From Methylobacterium sp. E-005 (GTDB lineage Bacteria; Pseudomonadota; Alphaproteobacteria; Rhizobiales; Beijerinckiaceae): 54,186 nucleotides of DNA. Below the pieces are notes generated by a model. The model searched no databases. It was not told the origin of the DNA and worked only from the letters and a program-made list of their open reading frames with translations. The translations under genes were made by a program, and so were the position numbers. Below are positions 1 to 8,143 of the stretch, in pieces. The stretch's first letter is position 1. The number at the start of each line of letters is the position of its first letter. The stretch is from assembly GCF_022829725.1 (NCBI RefSeq), contig NZ_JAKSYG010000239.1, positions 1 through 54,186 on the forward strand, in the 5' to 3' direction.

Positions 1-2
1 GC

Positions 3-227
3 CGGCCCTGGAACGTGATGTACGTCACCGCCAACGGCCGGGCGCTGCCGTGCTGCATCGCGCCGTTCTCGCAGCGCGGCTACGAGAACTACACCCTCGG
101 CGACGCCACGCAGGACACCCTGCGGGCGATCTGGAACGGCCCGGCCTATGCGGATTTCCGGGCGGCCTTGCTGTCCGACACGCCGCCGCAGGCCTGCGGC
201 AATTGCGGGCTGCGCTGGAGCCTGTGA
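3..227 (+). CDS. Radical SAM/SPASM protein, C-terminal fragment (cut by window edge)
   Basis: Only the last 74 codons are in the window; the frame is open to the left edge, so the gene starts outside. The visible part is a SPASM-type tail: a 'LPCC' pair, a block of the form TLGD-x9-IWNG that recurs in SPASM proteins, and a terminal 'CGNCGL' pair that would ligate an auxiliary iron-sulfur cluster. The radical SAM core (CX3CX2C) would lie upstream and cannot be checked. Its stop overlaps the GTG start of the next gene, so the two are translationally coupled. What it modifies cannot be told from this fragment. Confidence 0.75.
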   Translation, partial: RPWNVMYVTANGRALPCCIAPFSQRGYENYTLGDATQDTLRAIWNGPAYADFRAALLSDTPPQACGNCGLRWSL

Positions 228-946
228 CCGCGTCAGCCTTCGTCACCGCCATCGTGCCCTGCCTCGACGAGGAGACCGCGATCGGCGGCGTCGTCGCGGG
301 TCTCCTGGCGAACGGGGCCGACGCGGTCCTCGTCGTCGATGGCGGCTCCCGGGACGCGACCCGGGAGCGGGCCGCCGCCGCGGGGGCGCGCGTCATCCTT
401 GAGCGCCGCCGCGGCTATGGAAGGGCGATCCAGACCGGTCTCGCCGCGCTGCCGCCGGAGACCCGCATCGTCCTGTTCGTCGACGGCGATGGCAGTGATC
501 GGCTCGACCGCGTACCGGCCCTGCTGGATCCGATCCGCCTGGGCCGGGCGGAATTCGTCCACGGCTCCCGCATCCGGGGCGACCGCGAGCCGGGCGCCAT
601 GAGCCCCCAGCAGATCGTCGCCGGCCATCTCGCGGGCTGGCTGCTGCGGCTCACCTATGGGGCCCGTTTCACCGACATGTCCCCGTTCCGGGCAATCCGC
701 CGCGACGCGCTGGAACGGCTCGGCATGCGGGACGAGACCTATGGCTGGAATCTCGAGATGCTGATGCGCGCCGCCGCGGCGGGCCTGCGCTGCGAGGAGG
801 TCGCCGTCGGGCAGCGTCCCCGGCAGGGCGGCGCCTCCAAGGTGTCGGGGGACTGGCGGGTGGGGATGCGCGCCGCCTGGGTCATCGGCACGACCTTCCT
901 GCGCCTCGCGCGTGCCCTGTCCCGCGAGGGGCGCACACCCGGCTGA
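224..946 (+). CDS. Family 2 glycosyltransferase, polyprenyl-phosphate-sugar type
   Basis: A 240-residue GT-A fold enzyme. The start is a GTG at 224 that overlaps the upstream TGA; longer in-frame extensions would run through the SPASM gene and are not credible. The N-terminus has 'AIVPCLDEE' (nucleotide-sugar binding), then 'VVDGGSRD' and the metal-binding 'FVDGDGSD', with 'GSRIRGDRE' and 'TDMSPFRAIR' further on, the pattern of DPM1/DolP-like glycosyltransferases. There is no C-terminal membrane domain, so it is probably cytoplasmic or loosely membrane-bound. Coupling to a SPASM gene suggests that both act on one product, which is unknown. The final sugar and acceptor cannot be assigned. Confidence 0.85.
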   Translation: MTASAFVTAIVPCLDEETAIGGVVAGLLANGADAVLVVDGGSRDATRERAAAAGARVILERRRGYGRAIQTGLAALPPETRIVLFVDGDGSDRLDRVPALLDPIRLGRAEFVHGSRIRGDREPGAMSPQQIVAGHLAGWLLRLTYGARFTDMSPFRAIRRDALERLGMRDETYGWNLEMLMRAAAAGLRCEEVAVGQRPRQGGASKVSGDWRVGMRAAWVIGTTFLRLARALSREGRTPG

Positions 947-957
947 CGCGCCGCCCC

Positions 958-1620
958 TCAGGTCGCGACGCGCACGAGGCTGGCGGCCCATCCAAAGGTG
1001 AGGCCAGGCGGGTACCGGCGGCGCAGTTCGGCGTCGAGGCCCAGGCTTCGGCCCGCCGCGAAGACGCTGAACAGGGCCATGAGACCGCCGAGGAAGACGT
1101 AGGTCCACGGCCATTCCTGCGGGTGCAGGTAGAGGCCGAGCCAGAGCTGGGCGACGAACACGACACCGACCGCGCCGACGATCCGGACGCCGAGCCCGAG
1201 CAGCAGCGAGATCGCGAAGGTCAGCTCGGTGAAGAACACCAGCAGATCCAGGACGTAGAAGGTCGGCGTCGGCAGCAGCACATTCTTCACGAGCTCCCGG
1301 TGGATCGCGAAGGCGGCGTTCGTCACCTCCTCGCCGGTCCAGTAGTACAGCCCGTTCTCGGTGGAGAAGAGCGGCAGCTTCCAGAGCATGCCCTGGAACC
1401 ACATGCCGCCGATCAGGGCGCGCAGCGCCCAGAGGGTGACATCGCGGCCGGTTCGCTGGGCCGGATCCTCGATCCATTCCCGGATCGCAATGACGATGCT
1501 GGCCAGGACCAGCAGCGCGAAGCCGGCGGCAACCAGCCAACGCCCCCAACCGAGGGCGACCTCGTCACTCTGCTGCCCGATCAGGAACAGCCACGTGTCG
1601 GTGAAGGGGTCCGTCCGCAT
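958..1620 (-). CDS. DoxX/DoxD-like integral membrane protein
   Basis: A 220-residue protein with about four to five hydrophobic segments: near residues 27-46 ('GFALLVLASIVIA'), around 'WALRALIGGMWFQGMLWKLP', a long segment after 'FYVLDLLVFFTEL', and two near 'GVVFVAQLWLGLYL' and 'WTYVFLGGLMALF'. The 'GMLWKLP' helix followed by a paired hydrophobic helix is typical of the DoxX/thiosulfate:quinone oxidoreductase small-subunit superfamily. It is the last gene of the importer operon, 30 bp after the permease gene. DoxX proteins are often linked to sulfur or redox chemistry, so a link to sulfur/selenium handling fits, but this is inference from context. Confidence 0.7.
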   Translation of the reverse strand: MRTDPFTDTWLFLIGQQSDEVALGWGRWLVAAGFALLVLASIVIAIREWIEDPAQRTGRDVTLWALRALIGGMWFQGMLWKLPLFSTENGLYYWTGEEVTNAAFAIHRELVKNVLLPTPTFYVLDLLVFFTELTFAISLLLGLGVRIVGAVGVVFVAQLWLGLYLHPQEWPWTYVFLGGLMALFSVFAAGRSLGLDAELRRRYPPGLTFGWAASLVRVAT

Positions 1621-1650
1621 CGCATCGATCCTCTCAAGGGCTACGCGCCA

Positions 1651-3210
1651 TCAGGTACAGGCGGCCCGCAGGGGCGGTTCGGCCACGGACCCGGGCAGGG
1701 GCTTGGACAGGCGGGTCGGCAGGTCGCTGAGGCGCAGCGACCGGCGCAAGGCGCGGGACAGGGCATCGACCAGCGCGGTCAGGAGTGCCGTGGCGACGAT
1801 CAGCAGCACGGCGACGTCCAGGCGCAACTCCGAGATCGCGGCATCGACGTAGAAGCCGAGCGTCGCCACGCCCAGGATGCCGAAGATGGCGCTCTCGCGC
1901 AGGATCAGCTCCCAGCGATACAGCAGGTAGGCCAGGAACTGGCCGTAGAGGCGCGGCACGGTCTCGTAGCTGTAGAGGTTCAGGCCGGTCGGTGCGTCGG
2001 GGCGATAGGCGAGATCGTCGGCGTGGCGTCCCATCAGGTAGCCGACGATGCCGGCATTGTGGATCGTCAGCGCCAGGATCGCCGGCAGCATCGAGGGGCC
2101 GAAGAGCTGCAGCAGCACGTAGGCGAGCATGTATTCCGGGGTCGAGCGCACCACCACCAGCAGGATTCGCCCGAAGGGCTGCCCGATCGGCCCGGCGAAG
2201 CGGCGCGAGGCCAGGGGGAACAGGACCAGCGCGCCGAGGCCGGTGGCCACCAGCGCGATCTGCGCCAGCACCAGCGTCTGGATGGCGCCGGGCAGGATCT
2301 GCTCCGTCACGATCGGCCGGAGCCACATCCAGAGCCGGCCCCAGGTCGCGGGATCGAGGAGGGCGCCGGACCGGAGCGGACTCGGCACGATGTCGTGGCC
2401 GAGGAAGCGGCCGAGGCTGGTCAGCCAGTCGGTCGACCCGACGGTCGTGGGCAGGGCGAGGATGCTGCCCACGAGCAGGATCGGCAGGGTCGAGAGCCGC
2501 ATCCAGAGGCGGCGGGAGCCGATCAGGCCGTAGAAGACGAGGAGCAGGGCCCCGGCCTCGGCGTAGCGGCCCTGCCGGAAGGCGGATTCGAGGTAGAAGC
2601 CCATGGTGGGCAGGCCGATGAAGCCGAGAACCAGGGTCGAGCGCATCGCGCATTCGAACCGGTAGAGCGTGTAGTGCCGGAACGCCGCGGCGACCTCGGG
2701 CAGGCGGGCGTAGGCGAAGGCCGAGAGGGCGCCGGTCCCCTCCGGCAGGACCCGCAGGGCCGAGAGATCCGCCTCCTCGATGATCTCCGAATAGACCTTG
2801 GCGCAGATGCCGGCGTAGGGCAGCGCGATGGCGAGGATGCCGGTGATCGCCGACAGGCCGAACACCTGCGTCAGCAGCAGCGCCCAGAACAGTTCGTGGA
2901 CCGAGCGCAGGCCGGCGCAGGCGAGCCGCACGCTCCGAACCTTGGCGAACGGGATGGCGAGGACGAAGCCGGCCCCGGCCCCGAGGGTCACCCCCAGGAT
3001 CGCGAAGGCGACGGTGTAGACGACGCTCCAGATCTCCACCGACGGGAAATCCGGGTGGATCAGGCCGGCGAACAGGCGGCGCAGGTCGGCCCAGGGATGG
3101 AGGCTGGTGATCGCGAGGTCGGCCAGGAGGAGCGCCGCCGCCGCGCCGCCGACGAACCAGCGGGTCGCCGTGGCGTAGCCCGCGCCGGGCATCAATCGCG
3201 CGGCCCTCAT
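1651..3210 (-). CDS. PhnE-like ABC importer permease, two permease domains fused
   Basis: A 519-residue polytopic membrane protein made of two tandem PhnE-type permease halves, about residues 50-245 and 290-500. Each half has a BPD_transp_1 loop: the first around 'ALPYAGICAKVYSEIIEE', the second around 'TIHNAGIVGYLMG'. Both halves also share a 'LGFIGLPTMGFYLES' / 'FGILGVATLGFYVDA' repeat, direct evidence of internal duplication. PhnE proteins are usually about 260-280 residues, so one polypeptide here supplies both halves of the channel. The ATG overlaps the ATPase stop (ATGA). The substrate could be phosphonate-like or, from context, a selenium oxyanion. Confidence 0.88.
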   Translation of the reverse strand: MRAARLMPGAGYATATRWFVGGAAAALLLADLAITSLHPWADLRRLFAGLIHPDFPSVEIWSVVYTVAFAILGVTLGAGAGFVLAIPFAKVRSVRLACAGLRSVHELFWALLLTQVFGLSAITGILAIALPYAGICAKVYSEIIEEADLSALRVLPEGTGALSAFAYARLPEVAAAFRHYTLYRFECAMRSTLVLGFIGLPTMGFYLESAFRQGRYAEAGALLLVFYGLIGSRRLWMRLSTLPILLVGSILALPTTVGSTDWLTSLGRFLGHDIVPSPLRSGALLDPATWGRLWMWLRPIVTEQILPGAIQTLVLAQIALVATGLGALVLFPLASRRFAGPIGQPFGRILLVVVRSTPEYMLAYVLLQLFGPSMLPAILALTIHNAGIVGYLMGRHADDLAYRPDAPTGLNLYSYETVPRLYGQFLAYLLYRWELILRESAIFGILGVATLGFYVDAAISELRLDVAVLLIVATALLTALVDALSRALRRSLRLSDLPTRLSKPLPGSVAEPPLRAACT

Positions 3211-3887
3211 GCGGCCTGCCCGTAGAACGGGACGAGGGCCGCCTCGTCCAGGTCGCGGGCGGGTGCGTCGAGGACGATCCGGCCCGCATCGAGGACGACG
3301 ATCCGGTCCGTGTGCGCCAGCGCCAGCGCGATGTCGTGGAGCGCCAGAACGAGGGTCTGGTGGCGGGCGGCCATCCGCTCCAGGATCAAACCGCCCTGCC
3401 TACGGTCCAGGGCCGAGACCGGCTCGTCGCCGATCAGGATCGGCCGCCCGTTGTAGAGCGCCCGCGCCACCGAGACGCGCTGCTGCTGGCCGCCCGACAG
3501 CGCCCCGGCCTTGGCCCGGATCGCATCGGCGAGCCCGACCTCGCCGAGGATCCCGCTGACCTCCGCGAGATCGGCGCGGGCCGGGAACGCCAGGGTGCGC
3601 AGGTTGTGCAGGGTCGAGCGCCGGTCGAGGCGGCCCATATAGACGTTGTGGAAGACCGAGAGCGTCCGCACCAGGGCGGCCGCCTGCGGGATCAGCGCCA
3701 CGCGGGCGCGCGCTTGGGCGTGGATCAGACCGAGCAGGGTGGATTTCCCGGCCCCCGAGCGCCCCATCAGCGCGACGCGTTCGCCGGCCCGGATGGTGAG
3801 GTCCAGGCCGAACAGGACGGGCTTGCCGTCATAGGCCGCCGTCGCGCCGGACAGGACGACCTCGGCTTCGCCTCGGGACGGGCTCAC
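3207..3887 (-). CDS. PhnC-like ABC transporter ATP-binding protein
   Basis: A 226-residue ABC ATPase with Walker A 'GRSGAGKST', signature 'LSGGQQQR', Walker B 'ILIGDEP' and the switch histidine in 'LALHD'. I chose the GTG at 3887 because it comes just after the binding-protein stop (13-bp gap) and leads directly into the first strand of the ATPase fold; the longer frame would run into the upstream gene. It lies between the binding-protein and permease genes and overlaps the latter by four bases. It is shorter between Walker A and the Q-loop than typical PhnC. It would energise import at the cytoplasmic face of the membrane. Confidence 0.87.
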   Translation of the reverse strand: MSPSRGEAEVVLSGATAAYDGKPVLFGLDLTIRAGERVALMGRSGAGKSTLLGLIHAQARARVALIPQAAALVRTLSVFHNVYMGRLDRRSTLHNLRTLAFPARADLAEVSGILGEVGLADAIRAKAGALSGGQQQRVSVARALYNGRPILIGDEPVSALDRRQGGLILERMAARHQTLVLALHDIALALAHTDRIVVLDAGRIVLDAPARDLDEAALVPFYGQAA

Positions 3888-3900
3888 GGCGGCGCGCCAT

Positions 3901-4788
3901 TCAATCCAGCAGGTCCGTGGATTTCGCCACGCGCTCCACCGGCTCATAGGCGGCATTGGTCACCGGGATGAACTTGGAGCGCGCGAAGGGCGCGAGGATC
4001 GCCGGATCGGTGATACCGATGAGGCCGGCCTTCAACCGATCCGTGAACCCGGCACCGTAGATCGCGTCGACATCGCCGCGCACGGTCCACTGGTAATCCG
4101 GGAAGGGCGGGCTCTCCCAGATGATGCCGACTTCCTTCGGATCGATCTTGCCGGCCTTGTTGTCGAGATCCCAGACCGAATAGTCCACGGCCCCGACCTC
4201 GAAGGCCCCGGACTGGACGAGCTGGATCGTGCGGCTGTGATCGCCGGAGAAACCGACGCGGGAAAACACCTCCTCGGGCGTCTTGCCCGGGAAGGCCTCG
4301 CGGATGAAGTATTCCGGCATCAGCCGGCCCGAGGTCGAGGCCCGGGAGCCGAACGTGAAGGTCTTGCCGGCGATCGTCTTGGGGAAGTCGGCCGTGCGCG
4401 TCAGGCCGGTCTTGGTGTTGGCGATGAAGTAGGTCTTGAAGGCCGCATCCTCGGCGCCCTGCGCGATCGCTTGGGCCCCGGGCGAGGCCTTGCGGGCCTG
4501 GACGCCGGTGAAGCCGCCGAACCACGCGAGCTGGACCTGCCCGTTCGTGAAGGCCGTGACCGCCGCCGGGTAGTTCTTCACCGGGAGGTACTTCACCGGC
4601 ACGCCAAGCTTGCCCTCAAGGTAGGCAGCGACCTTGCCGAAGCGCTCGACGAGGCGGCTCTCGTCCTGATCGGGGATGCCGGTAAAGACGAAGGTCGGCT
4701 TGGCGCCGCCCTGCGCGCCGGCGGCCTGGGGTAGCGCGAGGCCAGCCAGCGCGCCCAGCAACCATTGGCCCAGTGTCCGTCTCAGCAT
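3901..4788 (-). CDS. PhnD-like periplasmic substrate-binding protein (possible selenium oxyanion binder)
   Basis: A 295-residue binding protein. The ATG at 4788 has a GGGAG ribosome-binding site six bases upstream and begins a Tat/Sec-like signal peptide: 'MLRR', a hydrophobic stretch, then 'AAGAQ'. The mature part has the PhnD pattern: 'IPDQDESRLVERFG', 'LAWFGGFTG', 'TSGRLMPEY', 'VGAVDYSVWD'. PhnD relatives bind phosphonate or phosphite, but one family, annotated as putative selenate ABC transporter binding proteins, lies beside selenophosphate synthetase genes. Here selD is 2.3 kb away on the other side of the shared promoter region and no C-P lyase gene is present, so a selenium oxyanion is a reasonable guess. 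The specificity is inferred, not seen. Confidence 0.82.
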   Translation of the reverse strand: MLRRTLGQWLLGALAGLALPQAAGAQGGAKPTFVFTGIPDQDESRLVERFGKVAAYLEGKLGVPVKYLPVKNYPAAVTAFTNGQVQLAWFGGFTGVQARKASPGAQAIAQGAEDAAFKTYFIANTKTGLTRTADFPKTIAGKTFTFGSRASTSGRLMPEYFIREAFPGKTPEEVFSRVGFSGDHSRTIQLVQSGAFEVGAVDYSVWDLDNKAGKIDPKEVGIIWESPPFPDYQWTVRGDVDAIYGAGFTDRLKAGLIGITDPAILAPFARSKFIPVTNAAYEPVERVAKSTDLLD

Positions 4789-5172
4789 CGCGTGCTCCCG
4801 TCCGGATTCCATGTGCGAACGACGCCATGCCGGCATCGATGTCCAATCAACTGACAGCTAGCTGATGTCTAGCGAAGCACCCGGTAAAGCCCGTCGATGG
4901 GCCTCATTCGTGTCGCCGCGCCGGGTGGTTACCAGACGCGAAGCTGCGTCGCTGCGGCAATCGGCCCGGCGGGCACCGTCACGCCTCCGGTCTGTTCGTC
5001 TTCGGCCCTGGCGGCTGTATTGGTGTAGAGCGCGCGGATCGACCGCGGTTATCAATCTTGCTGAAGATGTGATGTTACCGATGCGCCGTGCCGTGCGAAG
5101 GAAGCTGCGACGCTCCGGGGTCGGGCGCCGGTGGCCCGATGGTGCCTGTCGAGATCAGGCGAGAGGATCTGC
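4789..5172. promoter_or_regulatory. Divergent intergenic region between importer operon and radical SAM-selD operon
   Basis: These 384 bases have no convincing ORF and must hold the promoters for both divergent operons. The centre has a perfect 10-bp palindrome, CAGCTAGCTG, at 4855-4864, inside a locally A+T-richer stretch with a second GTCTAGC nearby (4867-4873). This could be an operator for shared control of import and use. No -35/-10 pair can be named with confidence. Confidence 0.35.
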
Positions 5173-6243
5173 ATGGCTATGGACCTCGGGACGCCGCACC
5201 CACTGGAGCCGGACGCCGCTGCGCCCACGCCGTCATTCGCTCTGGGGGTCGGGCTCACCAACGAGTGCAACCTCGCCTGCTCCTTCTGCTACCGCGATCC
5301 CGATCGCCTGGACCGTCTCGGACCGGAACAGCTGCGGATGGTGCTCGACAGCCTGCCGGTACGCTCCGTCAATCTGGGGACCGGCGAGAACGGGATGCAC
5401 CCCCAGTTCCGGCAACTCCTCGATCTGCTCCGGGCCGAGCCGATCAAGCTCACGATCACGTCGAACGGGCACTCGATCGCCGTGATGGACGACGCGGCGG
5501 TTCAGGCCTTCGCCGATGTGGAATTCTCGATCGACTACCCCACCCGGGAGGAGCAGGACGCGCAGCGCGGCGCCGGCAACTGGGACCTCGTGATGGCGCA
5601 GGCCGCCCGCTGCCGGGCGCTCGGTGTCGGCGTCACCTTCATCGCCGTGATGATGCGGACCAATTTCGACCGGCTGCACGAGATCGCCGCCCTGGCCCGC
5701 GGCTTCGATGCGCCGCTGCGCATCAACGTCTACCAGGCGGTGCGTACGGACACCTTCGCCCTCACCTACGCGGAATATTGGGACGGGTTCGCGCGCCTCT
5801 TCGCCGAAACCGACGTGATCGCCATCGGCGAGCCGCTCGTCCGGGCCATGGCGGGCCTCCCGGCGCGCCGGGGCGGATGCGGGGTCGGCACGGTGCGGGT
5901 CACGCCCCGCGCGACGGTGCAACCCTGCGTGTATTGGGGCGGCACGGGCCAGAGCCTCGAAACCCTCCGTCAGGCCGGCAGCGAGATCGTCGCCACGGCC
6001 CCGTTCACGGCGGTCCGGGCCCTGCCGGAACCCTGCCGGGGCTGCGCCTACGCGGAATCCTGCCATGGCGGCTGCGCCGGGCGGAGGCGGCTGATGGAGC
6101 GGCTCGATCAGGTCGATCCCTACTGCCCGATCGTGCGCGGCGAGGTCAGGCCCCTCTCGATCGTCATGGCGCCGGCCCGCGAGCTGCCGAAGCTCGAGAG
6201 CGCCTGCACGACGATCGTCCAGGCGCGGCCTGCCCGTGGCTGA
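5173..6243 (+). CDS. Radical SAM/SPASM protein in the selenium locus
   Basis: A 356-residue radical SAM enzyme. The ATG at 5173 follows a GAGAGGA site at 5161-5167. The [4Fe-4S]-SAM motif CX3CX2C is at Cys32, Cys36 and Cys39 ('CNLACSFCY'). A glycine-rich 'GTGEN' block and the radical SAM beta strands follow. The C-terminal third is a SPASM domain with 'GGCGVG', 'VQPCVYW', 'CRGCAYAESCHGGC' and a final 'DPYCP', enough cysteines for one or two auxiliary clusters. Its stop overlaps the HAD gene start by eight bases, so it heads the operon that includes selD. SPASM enzymes mostly modify peptides but some act on small molecules; no precursor peptide ORF is evident here, which favours a small-molecule substrate. 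Confidence 0.88.
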   Translation: MAMDLGTPHPLEPDAAAPTPSFALGVGLTNECNLACSFCYRDPDRLDRLGPEQLRMVLDSLPVRSVNLGTGENGMHPQFRQLLDLLRAEPIKLTITSNGHSIAVMDDAAVQAFADVEFSIDYPTREEQDAQRGAGNWDLVMAQAARCRALGVGVTFIAVMMRTNFDRLHEIAALARGFDAPLRINVYQAVRTDTFALTYAEYWDGFARLFAETDVIAIGEPLVRAMAGLPARRGGCGVGTVRVTPRATVQPCVYWGGTGQSLETLRQAGSEIVATAPFTAVRALPEPCRGCAYAESCHGGCAGRRRLMERLDQVDPYCPIVRGEVRPLSIVMAPARELPKLESACTTIVQARPARG

Positions 6244-7033
6244 CGCGCCCCCGGCGCTCACTGGCCTGAGCCGGCTCGCGGAGTCCTTTGCCGTCGTGCT
6301 GTGCGACGTCTTCGGTGTGCTCCACAACGCGACGCGGGTCTTTCCCGCCGCAGCCGAGGCGCTGGCCGCCTTCCGGTCCGGCGGGGGCACGGTGATCCTC
6401 GTCTCGAACGCCGCCGAGCCCGGGATGCGTCTGGCGGAATCCCTCCGGGCCCGCGGGATCCCCGACCCGTACGATGATCTGGTGACCGGAGGCGACGTCG
6501 CCCGGAGCCTCCTCGAAGAGGCGGGTGTCCGGCGCGTCCATCACATCGGGCCGGCGCGCGACCGGGTCCTGTTCGCGGGGCTGCCGGTCACGCCGGTCCC
6601 GGTGGACGCGGCTGAGCAGATCGTCTGCACGGGCTATCCGGATTGCGACGACGACCTCGACGCGACATTGGAGGCCGCGCTGGAGCGCGGCCAGCGCCTG
6701 CTCTGCACCAATCCTGATACGAGCCTGACGGTGGGCGCGACGCGCCTGCGCTTCGCCGGTCTCGTCGCCGAGCGCTACCGCGCCCTCGGGGGCCACGTCG
6801 TCGAGACCGGGAAGCCCGGCGCCCTGATCTACCGTCGCGCCCTGGACAAGGCCGCACGCGTGCGCGGACGGCCCGTCGCCCCCGCGCAAACCCTGGGGAT
6901 CGGCGACACTGTCCCCCTCGACGTGGCGGGGGCACTGGGAAACGGCTTTGCGGCGCTCCAGATCGGAACCGCGCAGCCCCCGCCGATGGCCGCGTCCGAC
7001 CGATTCTACCGGATGCCTGCACTTGTCTGGTGA
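6236..7033 (+). CDS. HAD-superfamily class IIA phosphatase-like hydrolase
   Basis: A 265-residue HAD protein starting at GTG 6236 inside the end of the radical SAM gene. Motif I is 'CDVFGVLHN': the nucleophile aspartate is present but the usual second aspartate is Phe, as in the HAD-IIA subfamily with a D-V-(W/F)-G-V-L-H signature (TIGR01459-like). Motif II is 'LVSNAA', the motif III lysine lies in 'TGKPG', and motif IV is 'GIGDT'. NagD-like relatives hydrolyse sugar or nucleotide phosphates. Loss of the general-acid Asp may weaken phosphatase activity. In this operon it could dephosphorylate an intermediate, but no substrate can be read from the sequence. Confidence 0.82.
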   Translation: MADAPPALTGLSRLAESFAVVLCDVFGVLHNATRVFPAAAEALAAFRSGGGTVILVSNAAEPGMRLAESLRARGIPDPYDDLVTGGDVARSLLEEAGVRRVHHIGPARDRVLFAGLPVTPVPVDAAEQIVCTGYPDCDDDLDATLEAALERGQRLLCTNPDTSLTVGATRLRFAGLVAERYRALGGHVVETGKPGALIYRRALDKAARVRGRPVAPAQTLGIGDTVPLDVAGALGNGFAALQIGTAQPPPMAASDRFYRMPALVW

Positions 7034-7084
7034 CCCCGTGCCCGACACGGTCCCACCCGGATATCGACACGAGAGGATTGCTTG

Positions 7085-8134
7085 ATGGATACGCCCCCGG
7101 TTCGCCTCACCAGCCTCGCCCATGGCGGTGGATGCGGCTGCAAGCTCGATCCCGCGGTGCTGCGCACGCTCCTGGCCGACCAGCCGGTCGCCGGTCCGTT
7201 CGAGCGCCTGCTGGTCGGCAACGAGACCGCCGATGATGCGGCGGTCTGGGCCCTGGATGACGGCACCTGCCTGATCGCCACCACGGACTTCTTCACGCCG
7301 ATGGTGGACGACCCGCACGATTTCGGCCGGATCGCCGCCACCAATGCCATCTCCGACGTCTACGCGATGGGCGGCAAGCCGATGCTGGCGCTGGCCATCC
7401 TGGGCATGCCGGTCGGCAAGATCGCCCCCGCGATCGTCGCCGAGATCCTGAAGGGCGGCGCGGCCACCTGCGCCGAGGCGGGTATTCCCATCGCCGGCGG
7501 CCACTCGATCGACACGCCGGAGCCGATTTACGGCCTGGCGGTGATCGGCTCGTGCGACCGCGCGCATCTGCGGCGCAACGCCGATGCCCGTGCCGGTGAC
7601 GTCGCCATCCTGACCAAACCCCTCGGCGTCGGGATCTACTCGGCGGCGATCAAGCGGGAGGCCCTCGACGCCTCCGGCTACGCCGATTTCGTCGGCACCA
7701 CGACACGCCTCAACAAGGTCGGGGCTGATCTGGCGCGCGATCCGGAGGTCCACGCCATCACCGATATCACCGGCTTCGGCCTGCTGGGCCACGGCCTGGA
7801 ACTCGCCCGCGGCGCCGGCCTGACCTTCGTGATCGCCGGAAACGATCTCCCGCTCCTGCCCCGGGCCGAGGCCCTGGCCCGGGAGGGCTTCGTCACCGGC
7901 GCCTCGCACCGCAACTGGGCGAGCTTCGGGGGGCAGGTGCGCCTGCCCGAGGGCCTGCCGGATTGGCGCCGGCATATCCTCACGGATCCGCAGACCTCCG
8001 GGGGCCTGCTCGTGACCTGTACCCCCGCACGAGCGGAGGCGATCCTCGCTCAGTGCCGGGAGGCGGGCTTCGCGCAGGCCGCCGTGGTCGGGCGGTTCGA
8101 GGCCGGCCCGGCCGCGATCCGCGTCGAGGCCTGA
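7085..8134 (+). CDS. selD: Selenide, water dikinase (selenophosphate synthetase; SenC role)
   Basis: A 349-residue protein aligning end to end with bacterial SelD. It makes selenophosphate from selenide and ATP. The N-terminal catalytic segment 'HGGGCGCK' has Cys17 (not selenocysteine) and Lys20, followed by the PurM-type ATP-binding blocks 'GNETADDAAV', 'TTDFFTPMVDDPHDFG', 'AATNAISDVYAMGG', 'AGGHSIDTPEP', 'DITGFGLLGHG' and 'DPQTSGG'. I chose ATG 7085 over TTG 7082 because AGAGGA lies eight bases before it. It sits 51 bp after the HAD gene and 9 bp before the phosphorylase gene. With senA and senB next door its main role here is probably to feed selenosugar synthesis; it could also serve SelA or selenouridine synthesis. 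Confidence 0.95.
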   Translation: MDTPPVRLTSLAHGGGCGCKLDPAVLRTLLADQPVAGPFERLLVGNETADDAAVWALDDGTCLIATTDFFTPMVDDPHDFGRIAATNAISDVYAMGGKPMLALAILGMPVGKIAPAIVAEILKGGAATCAEAGIPIAGGHSIDTPEPIYGLAVIGSCDRAHLRRNADARAGDVAILTKPLGVGIYSAAIKREALDASGYADFVGTTTRLNKVGADLARDPEVHAITDITGFGLLGHGLELARGAGLTFVIAGNDLPLLPRAEALAREGFVTGASHRNWASFGGQVRLPEGLPDWRRHILTDPQTSGGLLVTCTPARAEAILAQCREAGFAQAAVVGRFEAGPAAIRVEA

Positions 8135-8143
8135 CCCCGTCCG

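Noticed and set aside
1123..3225. A 700-codon plus-strand ORF opposite the permease gene
   Set aside because: It is extremely rich in Gln, Glu, Asp, Arg and Gly with no known domain, and is exactly antisense to the well-supported PhnE-like gene; a G+C-rich codon shadow.
3898..3900. ATG just before the PhnC-like gene as its start
   Set aside because: It is out of frame with the ATPase; the in-frame GTG at 3887 is used instead.
958..4788. Phosphonate utilisation operon
   Set aside because: Only transport genes of the PhnDCE type are present; no C-P lyase or other phosphonate-degrading gene is seen.
4865..5485. Long frame upstream of the radical SAM gene, as a possible precursor peptide
   Set aside because: It overlaps the radical SAM gene in another frame, is Arg/Ser-rich throughout and lacks a ribosome-binding site and a core-peptide pattern.
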